Origin: Promethearchaeia archaeon
Lineage (GTDB): Archaea; Asgardarchaeota; Lokiarchaeia; Sigyniarchaeales; SOKP01
Direction: 5' to 3'
Length of the DNA: 52,396 nt
Assembly (NCBI GenBank): GCA_029856045.1
Contig: JAHQWG010000033.1
Location: forward strand, 1-52,396
Made by a program: the position numbers and the translations under genes. This document shows, piece after piece, positions 26,956 to 34,960 of this stretch. Position 1 is the first letter of the stretch; every line of letters starts with the position of its first letter. Below the pieces are notes generated by a model, which did no database searches, was not told the DNA's origin, and saw only the letters and a list, made by a program, of their open reading frames with translations.

Positions 26956-27417
26956 ATAAAAAATATAAAATTTACAATCTTTGCTCCGATAAAGGGATTA
27001 AATAATGGTAGAATATATCAAGTTAAAGTAAAAGATGATGCTAACTTTATTGAATCTTTAGCTATGGTTGATAAAATTGTTCTTGAAGATCCAAAAAATT
27101 CTCCGTTTCCGTTGTATGATGGTTATATCAAAACTTATCTTCAATTATTTTGGAATCCACAGAAAAACGAGATTTATGATGACTGTGCCGTGAATGCTTA
27201 TGGGCCTAATAAGCAGTTTATGCCACTTCGGGATGATTTAGATTTCAATTTATATCCAGATAGTGAGATAAAAATACATCCCGACGCTGGATGTTGATGA
27301 GAAAAGGTAAAACAACGATTAGATATGGGGTCACTTAGAAAAATAATTATTGAAAAATTTGGAAAAGAAAATGAATCTTTTGCCCATTATTTTAAAAGAA
27401 AAAATAGAATAGAATAA
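26956..27417 (+). CDS. Putative selenoprotein: MoaD/ThiS/ubiquitin-like domain with tandem UGA (Sec-Sec)
   Basis: The frame has no ATG near its natural start; a GGTGAT ribosome binding site (26945-26950) points to AUA at 26956. Residues 1-113 form a beta-grasp domain: IKFTIFAPIKGL opens it and DFNLYPDSEIKIHPDAGC closes it, matching the end of MoaD/ThiS (normally ...GDEV..PPVAGG). Where Gly-Gly is expected the gene reads Gly-Cys, then UGA UGA at 27295-27300. The same frame stays open for 38 more codons (SLRKIIIEKFGKENESFAHY within) to TAA at 27415. A eukaryote-like SECIS lies 5 nt beyond. With both UGAs as Sec the protein has 153 residues, with Sec114-Sec115. If UGA is read as stop it ends at Cys113. 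No known archaeal selenoprotein family is recognised. Confidence 0.65.
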
Positions 27418-27422
27418 TTTGA

Positions 27423-27457
27423 ATGAAATCTTTCAGAAAATGTTAGTGAAAGATTGA
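27423..27457 (+). promoter_or_regulatory. SECIS element of eukaryotic type (for the tandem-UGA gene)
   Basis: AUGA (27423-27426), helix strand AAUCUUUC (27427-27434), apical loop AGAAAAUGUUAGU (27435-27447), helix strand GAAAGAUU (27448-27455) and GA (27456-27457) form the AUGA/GA kink-turn core, a perfect 8-bp helix and an A-rich loop. UUUG before and CAAA after can close a short basal helix. This is the layout of eukaryotic SECIS elements, known also from Lokiarchaeota. The same design recurs after MvhD. Confidence 0.82.
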
Positions 27458-27459
27458 CA

Positions 27460-27476
27460 AAAGGGTTGCGCCCTTT
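27460..27476. terminator. Hairpin between convergent genes
   Basis: AAAGGG and CCCTTT form a perfect 6-bp stem around TTGCG, just beyond the SECIS and about 45 nt from the end of the convergent FrhB/HdrC-like gene. It may be a terminator or may stabilise the 3' end of the selenoprotein mRNA. Confidence 0.4.
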
Positions 27477-27522
27477 AATTATTCAAAAAAATTAAGTAAG
27501 AATTTAATAAAAAATTATATTT

Positions 27523-28671
27523 TTAAGCGGTTTTTTCTAATTCCATTTCCCTTATTGCTTTACCAGAGCGGAACGGAATATCATCAATTGATTCTCCAGC
27601 AGTATAATTAAATTTCTCTTTAAATGTATCAATTAATGATTGGAAGTATTCAGATAATGGTAAGTTCATTGGACAATTATTGGCACAATTACCGCATTCT
27701 ATACATCTATCAGCGACATGTGCAACACGGGTTAATTGATATACATTATTATTAATTGATTTTTCTTTTCGTTTTTGCATTAAAATACAATCGATACAGT
27801 AACATACCGGGCAACCACGAATGCAGAGACCACACATAGTGCATTTGTTTAACATTTCCAATTTTTCGTCTTGATTCATAGTTTTCCATTCTTCCAAATC
27901 TTTAGTACGTTTTTCTTCAGCATTTTTTAAAATAGACGACACTCTTTCAGTATTGTGTTTTTTTAGGTCATCGGGAATTTTTCTGGTTTTAATTCCAGCT
28001 TTCTCAACAGCAGACTTTCCCTTCTCTGAATAGATACGTAATATCAAATCATCTGATTTTACAGAGATTCCGATATCACTTATAGATAAATCACCTATAA
28101 CAGGAACTTTTCTTAGGCATCTCAAACAGTTCTCTGCTATTTTTAAATTTTCATTAAACTCTAAAACCTCTAAATTCCCACCATCTAGGATGAGAGTAAG
28201 ATTTTCAGCGGTTAATTTATCCCGAATTATTTTGCTTTGATCAAACTCCTTTCTTTTGTTAAATATTTTTGTAATCATTGAAGATGGGATTAGTCCCATA
28301 TCTTCAATTGCAATAATAAATAAATTATCAGGATTGATTTGATGTAATTTAATAAGTTCAATTATCGCTCTTGTATCACAAGGACGAGCAATAAGTCCTA
28401 TTTTTTCATCCAATGCGCCATTTGCATTTTTATGTAAATATTTAGATGCACTATCGGTTCGAGCATAACCATAAGTAATAAGTTGAGAAAGCGGTAAATC
28501 CTCTAATTCTTCTGGTTTTGATACCAATTTTGGAGATACTGCAAAATGACCTTTTTTGATCTCGCCACTAATTATCTTCGACACTGCCTTTTCTTTTAGT
28601 AGGGATGATAAAATATTTTTAACATCTTCATATTTTATTAAGAATTCTTCCATTGGCTCCATGAATATCAC
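27523..28671 (-). CDS. FrhB/FdhB-like and HdrC-like iron-sulfur electron adaptor
   Basis: The 382-residue protein joins a FrhB/FdhB-like region (KIGLIARPCDTRAIIELIKL, NLFIIAIEDMG) to two [4Fe-4S] motifs near the C-terminus, CTMCGLCIRGCPVCYC and CIECGNCANNCPMNLP, the latter HdrC-like. Proteins of this type link a flavin or F420 dehydrogenase activity to heterodisulfide reductase modules. It follows MvhD by about 170 nt on the same strand and so probably belongs to the HdrA-MvhD complex. No UGA codons occur in this frame. No HdrB-type CCG subunit is in the window. Confidence 0.82.
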   Translation of the reverse strand: MIFMEPMEEFLIKYEDVKNILSSLLKEKAVSKIISGEIKKGHFAVSPKLVSKPEELEDLPLSQLITYGYARTDSASKYLHKNANGALDEKIGLIARPCDTRAIIELIKLHQINPDNLFIIAIEDMGLIPSSMITKIFNKRKEFDQSKIIRDKLTAENLTLILDGGNLEVLEFNENLKIAENCLRCLRKVPVIGDLSISDIGISVKSDDLILRIYSEKGKSAVEKAGIKTRKIPDDLKKHNTERVSSILKNAEEKRTKDLEEWKTMNQDEKLEMLNKCTMCGLCIRGCPVCYCIDCILMQKRKEKSINNNVYQLTRVAHVADRCIECGNCANNCPMNLPLSEYFQSLIDTFKEKFNYTAGESIDDIPFRSGKAIREMELEKTA

Positions 28672-28816
28672 GAATTTTATATTTCTTTAAATTAATATTA
28701 ATCTAACTTTTGATTTTATGAATCTATTAACGTTATTTTTTCCAATTTAATTTTTGAATAAATTTCTATATGTTTTTTAAAAAACTTTTTATTTCCGACA
28801 CCTCTGCAATAGGTAG

Positions 28817-28851
28817 TCATAACACGACTAAAATTTTCTCGTATTATTCAT
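28817..28851 (-). promoter_or_regulatory. SECIS element of eukaryotic type overlapping the mvhD stop codon
   Basis: On the minus strand the order is AUGA (28851-28848), AUAAUACG, loop AGAAAAUUUUAGU, CGUGUUAU, GA (28818-28817). The helix is 8 bp with one U-G pair. The 13-nt loop differs at one base from that of the SECIS at 27423. A longer outer pairing is possible between TTCCGACA (28793-28800) and TGTCGGAA (28855-28862). The mvhD stop (28846-28844) lies inside the helix, so the signal overlaps coding sequence. Confidence 0.8.
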
Positions 28852-29272
28852 TCTTGTCGGAACTTTTCTTATTGAGGGGATTTTTCCCAAGATTTCGTAT
28901 AAGCTTGTCGTAATTAATAGCTACTTGCTGAAATTTTTGTCCTTCTGCAGAACTACAATATTCCATCTTTACTCTTTTATCTGAGAGACCAATTACATTT
29001 AAAATTTGATTAATATATTCAACTTCTCTGTATGCTAATTTATTACCGATTTCATAGTCACATTCACCTGGATGTCATCCAACTACTAAAATACCATCCG
29101 CACCCTGACCAATAGCTCTCATTATTAATTCAGAACCAACTCTTCCTGCACAAGGTACTAAGATTGCTCTTATTGTCGTTGGATATTGCGCTCGAATTGT
29201 ACCCGCCATATCCCCTGCCCCATACCCTCATTTCCAACACATAAAAGAAGCAATTTTTATATCAGAACTCAT
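28844..29272 (-). CDS. mvhD: MvhD/VhuD-type electron-transfer subunit, selenoprotein with two Sec
   Basis: Read through two in-frame UGA codons the gene gives 142 residues, the normal size for MvhD, the [2Fe-2S] subunit that passes electrons from a hydrogenase or dehydrogenase to HdrA. Sec15 (UGA at 29230-29228) lies in ASFMCWKUGYGAGDMAG, where relatives have Cys. Sec66 (29077-29075) lies in VVGUHPGECDYEIGNKLAYR, the usual GCHPGxCxY motif. The context after each UGA stays conserved, so these are Sec and not stops. It begins 19 nt after hdrA. A SECIS overlaps its stop codon. Confidence 0.9.
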
Positions 29273-29291
29273 TTTTTTTACCTCTTTATAT

Positions 29292-31220
29292 TTACGCTTC
29301 AAATAATGTATCAATAATTGCATTATATTGATAATCTCTATAATAACGTAATTCTATAGCAAGTGATGGACAAATTGCTGCACACATACCGCACCCTTTA
29401 CAATTAATAAGGTCAACAACAATTTTTCCTGATTCATCAACTGATATAGCGCTATAAGGACATGTTTCAATACATTTATAACATTTTGCACAACGTTCAT
29501 CATTTGGTTGAGCACGAATTAATTCTATTGTATATTCTCCAGCAGTCATTGGGATTGAGGCAGCTTGTGCTGCACCTCTTGCTTGATTAACAGTTGCACC
29601 GATTGCTTTTTGCCCTTGACAAGAACCACAAATATAAATCCCAGCAATTTTTGTCTGAATTGGGTCAAGTCTAGAATGGAACTCCTTCAAAAATCCACTT
29701 GGACTTTTTTCTACTTTTAGAATTTGTGCAATTTCGTCTGTTCCTGCTGAAGGCAATGAAGCCGAAGATAATATTACTAATTCAGCTTCAAATTCAATAA
29801 TACCCCCAGTCCCTATTGATTCCATAGTAGCAATAAGATTTTTTGTTTCTGGATCTTCTTTTAATGCTCCTACTTTTCCATTTATAAACATAATTCCAGC
29901 TTCTCTAGAGCGTTTATAATATTCTTCATATGCTTTTCCGGCACATCTCATATCGATATATGAAACCACAATATTTGAATCCGGGTATTCTGACTTTATT
30001 AATTTTGAATTTTTAACTGAAAGAAGACAACAAACATTACTGCACCATGGATGCTCTTCATTTCTAGACCCAACACAATTTATAAACAAAATATTTTTTG
30101 GTCTCTTTCCATCAGATGGTCGCTTTAAGTGTCCAAGAGTTGGACCATTCGGAGCGATAGTTCTTTCAAGTTGAATTTGTGTAATAACATTGTCATATTC
30201 TCCGTAGCCATAATCATCTCCTTGATACATGTCCCAACCAGTAGCAATAATTATTGTTCCTACTTCAAATTCAACAATTTCGGGTTCTTGACTTAAATCA
30301 ATACAATGAACATCACAAGAATCAACACACGCGTAACATTCTACGCACCAATCCATCTGAAGATCCCAAACTGCAGGAACCGCTTGCGCAAAGGCTACAT
30401 CTATACATTTCCTAGCCGAGAGATTTTCATCAAAATAATTTGGCATATATATAGGACATACATCCGAACATGCACCACAACCAGTACAGATATCTTCATA
30501 AACATATCTTGGATTCTTACGTACTTTAACGGAAAAATTTCCAATATAGCCATCTACTTCTATAACTTCAGCCATTGTCATTGTTGTAATATTTGGATGT
30601 CTATTAGCTGCTAACATTTTAGGTCCGAGAATTCATATAGAACAATCATCGGTTGGAAAGGTTCGATCCAATTGAGCCATTCTTCCACCAGTTGTGGATT
30701 TTTTCTCAACAAGGTAAACCTTGAATCCTTCATTTGCTAAATCAACACTAGCTGTTAATCCTGCTATTCCTCCACCAACTACTAATGCTGCTTTTGTAAC
30801 TGGAACCGTTTTTGTTGGTATATCTTCTAAAACCTTAGCTCTTGCAATACCTGCTTTAATTAATTCAATCGCTTTTTCCGTTGCAATTTCTGGTTCTTGT
30901 TGATGGACATAGCTGCAATGTTCTCTAATATTAACAAATTGAAGAAATCGTGGTGGTAAATCTGCATCCTCCAAGACACTATGAAAAACCGGTTGATGTG
31001 TTATTGGTGTTCAAGCTGAAACTACAACTCGATCTAACTCGAGATCCTTAATTTTTTCTATAATAAAATCCGCTCCCGGGTCCGTACACATATTTAAGTA
31101 TTCCCAAGACCAAACATTCTCCATTTTACCGATTTCATAGACAATTTTTGGAACATCTAATATCCCCGCAATATTTATTCCTCATCTGCAAACAAATACT
31201 CCAATGCGAATTTCAGACAT
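29292..31220 (-). CDS. hdrA: Heterodisulfide reductase subunit A (HdrA), selenoprotein with three Sec
   Basis: The full 642-residue frame starts with ATG at 31220 behind AAAGGTG and contains three in-frame UGA codons. Sec13 (31184-31182) is in FVCRUGINIAG, Sec70 (31013-31011) in VVVSAUTPITHQ, and Sec196 (30635-30633) in DDCSIUILGPKM. Each replaces a Cys conserved in methanogen HdrA. Between and after them are the FAD motif VVGGGIAGLTASVDLA and four ferredoxin-type motifs, CTGCGACSDVCP, CVECYACVDSC, CAKCYKCIETCP and CKGCGMCAAICP. HdrA is the flavin bifurcation site of Hdr complexes. With MvhD and the FrhB/HdrC-like protein it would link an electron donor to ferredoxin. In ordinary annotation it would appear as broken fragments. 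Confidence 0.93.
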
Positions 31221-31366
31221 TTTTTACACCTTTTTGTAAAATACCTCCATTATTCTCTATAATCATTTTAATTTAATAATTTCTAATTAGCTTTCAGATT
31301 TAAATAATAAATTATTATTTGTTATGGATTAAAAAGGTATATTGTTTAAAAGTTTTTAAAAATTTA

Positions 31367-32857
31367 ATGGATAATAAAAGTACTGAATTCGATCGATATC
31401 AATTAATTATTAAACGTGAAAATATTAAAAAAAATATGGAGAAGGAAATTAAACATAATAACGATAATTCAGAACGTAATAATTTAAATTTTTTTTTTGC
31501 TCCCAACTCGATTGCAATAATTGGAGCTTCAGATTCTCCAAGATTTGGATTTTGGAATACAAAATATCTATTAAATTCAAAATTTAAGACATACCCAGTT
31601 CATTTATACAAAGATAAAATTTTTGGGCATAAAGCATATAAAACAATAAAGAATATTCCTGATAATATTGATTTAGCAATAGTTATAGTAGGAAATGAGA
31701 GTGTGGTTCAAGTTGTAAAAGAGTGTATCGATAAAGATGTAAAAGGAATAATAATAGAAACAGCCGGTTTTGCAGAGACAGGTATTAAGAAATATATTAA
31801 ATATCAAGATGAATTAGAGAAAATCTTGAAAAGTTCTAATGTTCGTATAATTGGTCCTAATTGCGTAGGTGTTACGAATTTTTATAATGAATTCACTAGT
31901 TCTGATGTAGATTTTTCAAAAACGGTGAAAGGTAATATTGCTATCATTGCTCAATCTGGTGTTTTAGGAAATGTATTTATAGATTGGGCTAGTGTTGGCC
32001 AGAAAATCGGTTTCTCAAAGATTGTAACGCTAGGGAACAAGATTGATGTCGATGAAATTGACATGATAGAATATTTTGAAAATGATCCAGATACTAAAGT
32101 GATAACAATATACTTAGAAGGAGTAAAGAGAGGCAATGATTTTATCAAAGCCTTAAAAAAAATAACGAAACCAATCATAATTCTTAAAAACGGGAGAAGT
32201 GAACTAGGATCTAACGCAATTAAAAGTCATACTGGGTCATTGGCTGGTAATGATCGGATATTCGACGCTATCTTTAAGCAATATCCATGTATTTTTCGAG
32301 TAGAAAATTTTTATGAAATGTTTAATATTGCCCAAGTTTTTGCAACACAACCTTTACCTAGGGGAAATAATGTAGCCATTATAACCGGCTCTGGTAGTAT
32401 CGGGATTTTGGCATGCGATGAGATAGAAAGACAGGGACTTATTCTAGCTAAACTTAGGGAAGATTCAATTCAATCGATGAAATCAGTGGCTCCTGATTGG
32501 GTGTCATTAAAAAATCCGGTAGATTTAGGACCATCTCAAATGATTACTCTTAATCCTGTATTAAAGGCAATTTTCAACGATAATAATGTTGATAGTGTAT
32601 TGTTCCTTTTTACTGTACCAAGATTACCCTTAGAATTTCTAGGTGTAAGCATTATGCCATCATTAAGACTTATAAAAAATCTTTCCTCTAAACTCAAAAA
32701 GCCTTGCATTATTTGTGTTTTTGGTTCTCGGTGGGTTTTTGATTTTATATTAAAACCAGCATTGAGATTTCAAATTCCAGTAATGAACCGAGTAAAAGAA
32801 GCTATATTGGCTTTAAAAATGATGTATGAATATAATCAATTTATTTCATCTCAATAA
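31367..32857 (+). CDS. Acyl-CoA synthetase (ADP/NDP-forming) alpha-type subunit
   Basis: The protein (496 residues from this ATG) has a CoA-binding domain (FAPNSIAIIGASDSPRFGFW) and two succinyl-CoA-ligase-like domains: IRIIGPNCVGV-type and IAQSGVLGN segments, then IKSHTGSLAGND, where His is the phosphorylated residue. It lacks the ATP-grasp beta domain, which must be encoded elsewhere or be dispensable. The enzyme class makes ATP or GTP from acyl-CoA. The frame extends upstream to TTG at 31319, and ATG at 31436 is also possible; no clear ribosome binding site decides between them. Confidence 0.85.
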   Translation: MDNKSTEFDRYQLIIKRENIKKNMEKEIKHNNDNSERNNLNFFFAPNSIAIIGASDSPRFGFWNTKYLLNSKFKTYPVHLYKDKIFGHKAYKTIKNIPDNIDLAIVIVGNESVVQVVKECIDKDVKGIIIETAGFAETGIKKYIKYQDELEKILKSSNVRIIGPNCVGVTNFYNEFTSSDVDFSKTVKGNIAIIAQSGVLGNVFIDWASVGQKIGFSKIVTLGNKIDVDEIDMIEYFENDPDTKVITIYLEGVKRGNDFIKALKKITKPIIILKNGRSELGSNAIKSHTGSLAGNDRIFDAIFKQYPCIFRVENFYEMFNIAQVFATQPLPRGNNVAIITGSGSIGILACDEIERQGLILAKLREDSIQSMKSVAPDWVSLKNPVDLGPSQMITLNPVLKAIFNDNNVDSVLFLFTVPRLPLEFLGVSIMPSLRLIKNLSSKLKKPCIICVFGSRWVFDFILKPALRFQIPVMNRVKEAILALKMMYEYNQFISSQ

Positions 32858-32888
32858 CTTAAAAAATTCTCGTTGATTTAGAAAAATT

Positions 32889-33974
32889 ATGATAATTACA
32901 GATGTTCAAACACATGTATTGCAATTAGATTTTAAGATTAAAATTGGTGCGATGCCATCCCTAAAAGCTACTGGTTTATATGTAAATATAAAAACCGATG
33001 AAGGTATTGATGGATGGGGGTTATCTCATTGGAATTTATCAAATAGTGCCCAAAAGCGCTTTATTGATGAGGCTTTAAAACCTCTATTATTAAAAAAAGA
33101 TCCTTTTATGATTGAGGATATCTTTCATACAATTTACCATACAAGTAATAGAATTTTATTTGGTATTCCTATGGCTACATCGGTCATACAAGTAGCTCTC
33201 TGGGATTTGGTAGGAAAAGCTGTAAAGACTCCTATTTATCGTCTTTTAGGAGGGATGAAGAAAAAGGTAAGGGCTTATGCATCATTGTTTAGACCATACA
33301 AAAATCCTAGGGCTGCTGTAGGCGCAGTTCAAGCTGCATTAGATTTGGGGGGGTTTAATGCAGTCAAGTTAAGGATTGGAAAAACTCCTGAAAAGGATGA
33401 GGCACTCATAAAGACGGTAAGAGATGTTTTTCCAGATATTGAAATAATGGTTGATGCGAATTCAGGTTATGAAACTGTTAATGAAGCTCTAAAAATCACA
33501 AAGATTTGTGAAAAATATAATATTACATGGCTTGAAGAACCATTAACCTCTGATAATCTTAATGGACTTGCCGAATTAAGGAGGAAATCACCAGTAGAGA
33601 TTGCTGGTGGAGAAAATGATTTCGGGATGTATCGATTTGATGAAATTCTTACTAAAGGAGCGTATGATATAATTCAACCTGATGTAACTCGTAGTGGAGG
33701 TTATTTACAGATGAAAAAGATTGATGCGATGGCGGAAGTAAAAGGAGTCCGTTGTATCCCCCATGTTTTTGGTATGGGGCACATTTTGGCAGCCAATATT
33801 CATTTCGTAATGGCATCAAGATGTCCATGGTTAGAATATCCATTTATTCCTGATGAATATCAAATACTTGAAGAACCAATTAAGGTTGAAAAAGGAATCG
33901 TAAAAGCGTTGGAAAGACCAGGTCTAGGCGTCGAGATAAATCATAAAATGTTCGAGGAAAATGTAATTGAATAA
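32889..33974 (+). CDS. Enolase superfamily (mandelate racemase/muconate lactonizing type) enzyme
   Basis: The 361-residue protein shows the superfamily barrel: AVKLRIGKTPEKDEAL, where the Lys is a likely catalytic base, then the metal ligands in MVDANSGYE, WLEEPLTSDN and IAGGENDFG, and CIPHVFGMGH near the C-terminus. Such enzymes remove a proton alpha to a carboxylate, to dehydrate, racemise or cycloisomerise an acid. It lies about 30 nt after the acyl-CoA synthetase gene and just before enoyl-CoA hydratase. The substrate cannot be inferred. Confidence 0.88.
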   Translation: MIITDVQTHVLQLDFKIKIGAMPSLKATGLYVNIKTDEGIDGWGLSHWNLSNSAQKRFIDEALKPLLLKKDPFMIEDIFHTIYHTSNRILFGIPMATSVIQVALWDLVGKAVKTPIYRLLGGMKKKVRAYASLFRPYKNPRAAVGAVQAALDLGGFNAVKLRIGKTPEKDEALIKTVRDVFPDIEIMVDANSGYETVNEALKITKICEKYNITWLEEPLTSDNLNGLAELRRKSPVEIAGGENDFGMYRFDEILTKGAYDIIQPDVTRSGGYLQMKKIDAMAEVKGVRCIPHVFGMGHILAANIHFVMASRCPWLEYPFIPDEYQILEEPIKVEKGIVKALERPGLGVEINHKMFEENVIE

Positions 33975-34026
33975 TCTTATTTAAAAATCAAAAAGATGAT
34001 ATTAAATTAATATTAAAAAATCTTAA

Positions 34027-34872
34027 ATGAAAAATGGTGTTTCCAAAGTGAAAATTGAAGATTTTAGAGATATTATATATGAAAAAGAAGAAAATGGTAT
34101 TTGTACACTTACTTTCAACAGACCTGAAAGAAAGAACGCATTATCTTTTTTAACCTTCTTAGAAATTTACACTGTGTTGGATGATATGGAAAAAGATAGC
34201 AATGCAAAAGTCTTAATAATGACTGGATGTAAAGAAGCAAATGCTTACTCCTCGGGTGGCTATTTCAATTTGAAATTTCTAGATGAAATTCCTCCCGAAA
34301 TTAAAAAGGAACTTAATTTGATGGATATTGCCCAAAAAAAAGTGTGCATGAAATTTTGGAATTTTACTAAGCCAGTTATTGCAGCTATTAATGGTTTAGC
34401 TGTGGGGGCAGGCATAACAATGTCATTAGTTGGAGCAGATTTGATTTATATGTCGGAAGATGCTTGGTTAGGGTTTTATTTTGTAAAAAGAGCTGCTATA
34501 CCCGAATTTGGAATGAATTTTATTTTACCTTTTTATTTGGGATTTCAAAAGACTAAAGAAATTATCTTTTTTGGAGATAAAATAACAGCTCAACAAGCAT
34601 ATGAAATGGGTTTAGGTATTAATAAAGTTCTTCCGCCGGTTGAATTAATGCCATACACTAGAGACATTGCTTTGAGATTGATACCTCCGAAAGGTCCAAG
34701 TTTATCAATAAAATTGATGAAAAAAACTATGCATTCTTATTTTAAAGATATATTAGAAAAAACTTTGGATTTAGAAAATAGAGGATTGAGAAAAGCCATG
34801 ACTTCTTATGATCTTAAAGAATCAATGCAAGCATTAAAAGAAAAACGAGATCCAGTATTTGAAGGACATTGA
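34027..34872 (+). CDS. Enoyl-CoA hydratase/isomerase family protein
   Basis: The 281-residue crotonase-fold protein has FNRPERKNALSFLTFLEIY near the N-terminus, KPVIAAINGLAVGAGITMSLVGAD around residue 120 (the oxyanion-hole region), and the DAWLGFYFVKRAAIPEFGMN segment. The usual catalytic Glu pair is not clearly conserved, as PEFG replaces the common PExG context, so isomerase or related activity is possible. It fits the surrounding acyl-CoA chemistry. Confidence 0.87.
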   Translation: MKNGVSKVKIEDFRDIIYEKEENGICTLTFNRPERKNALSFLTFLEIYTVLDDMEKDSNAKVLIMTGCKEANAYSSGGYFNLKFLDEIPPEIKKELNLMDIAQKKVCMKFWNFTKPVIAAINGLAVGAGITMSLVGADLIYMSEDAWLGFYFVKRAAIPEFGMNFILPFYLGFQKTKEIIFFGDKITAQQAYEMGLGINKVLPPVELMPYTRDIALRLIPPKGPSLSIKLMKKTMHSYFKDILEKTLDLENRGLRKAMTSYDLKESMQALKEKRDPVFEGH

Positions 34873-34960
34873 ATAATTTAATAAAAAATGAGTTTAAATT
34901 CTATACTAATTTTAACTTATTCTTTTTTAATTAAAATAAAATTGTTTAGGAGGAGATTGT

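Noticed and set aside
26953-27063. Starting the selenoprotein candidate at the first ATG (27064)
   Set aside because: That would delete the first beta strand and helix of the beta-grasp fold, which read clearly upstream after a GGTGAT ribosome binding site.
27291-27345. Short alternative frame starting ATGTTGATG over the tandem UGA
   Set aside because: It gives only 15 codons, has no ribosome binding site of its own and does not explain the conserved-looking frame on both sides or the SECIS.
30600-30640. AAAATGTTAG inside hdrA resembling the SECIS apical loop
   Set aside because: It encodes the conserved PKML of HdrA and is not flanked by complementary arms at the right distance.
29292-31220. 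hdrA as a pseudogene broken by three stop codons
   Set aside because: All three interruptions are UGA, each falls on a conserved Cys position, and the protein sequence continues undisturbed after each. Decay would also give UAA/UAG and frameshifts.
31249-31263. Hairpin in the hdrA leader (minus strand AUUAU-AGAGA-AUAAU) preceded by AUGA as a second SECIS
   Set aside because: Only 5 A/U pairs, no A-rich loop and no GA return. It does not match the local SECIS design.
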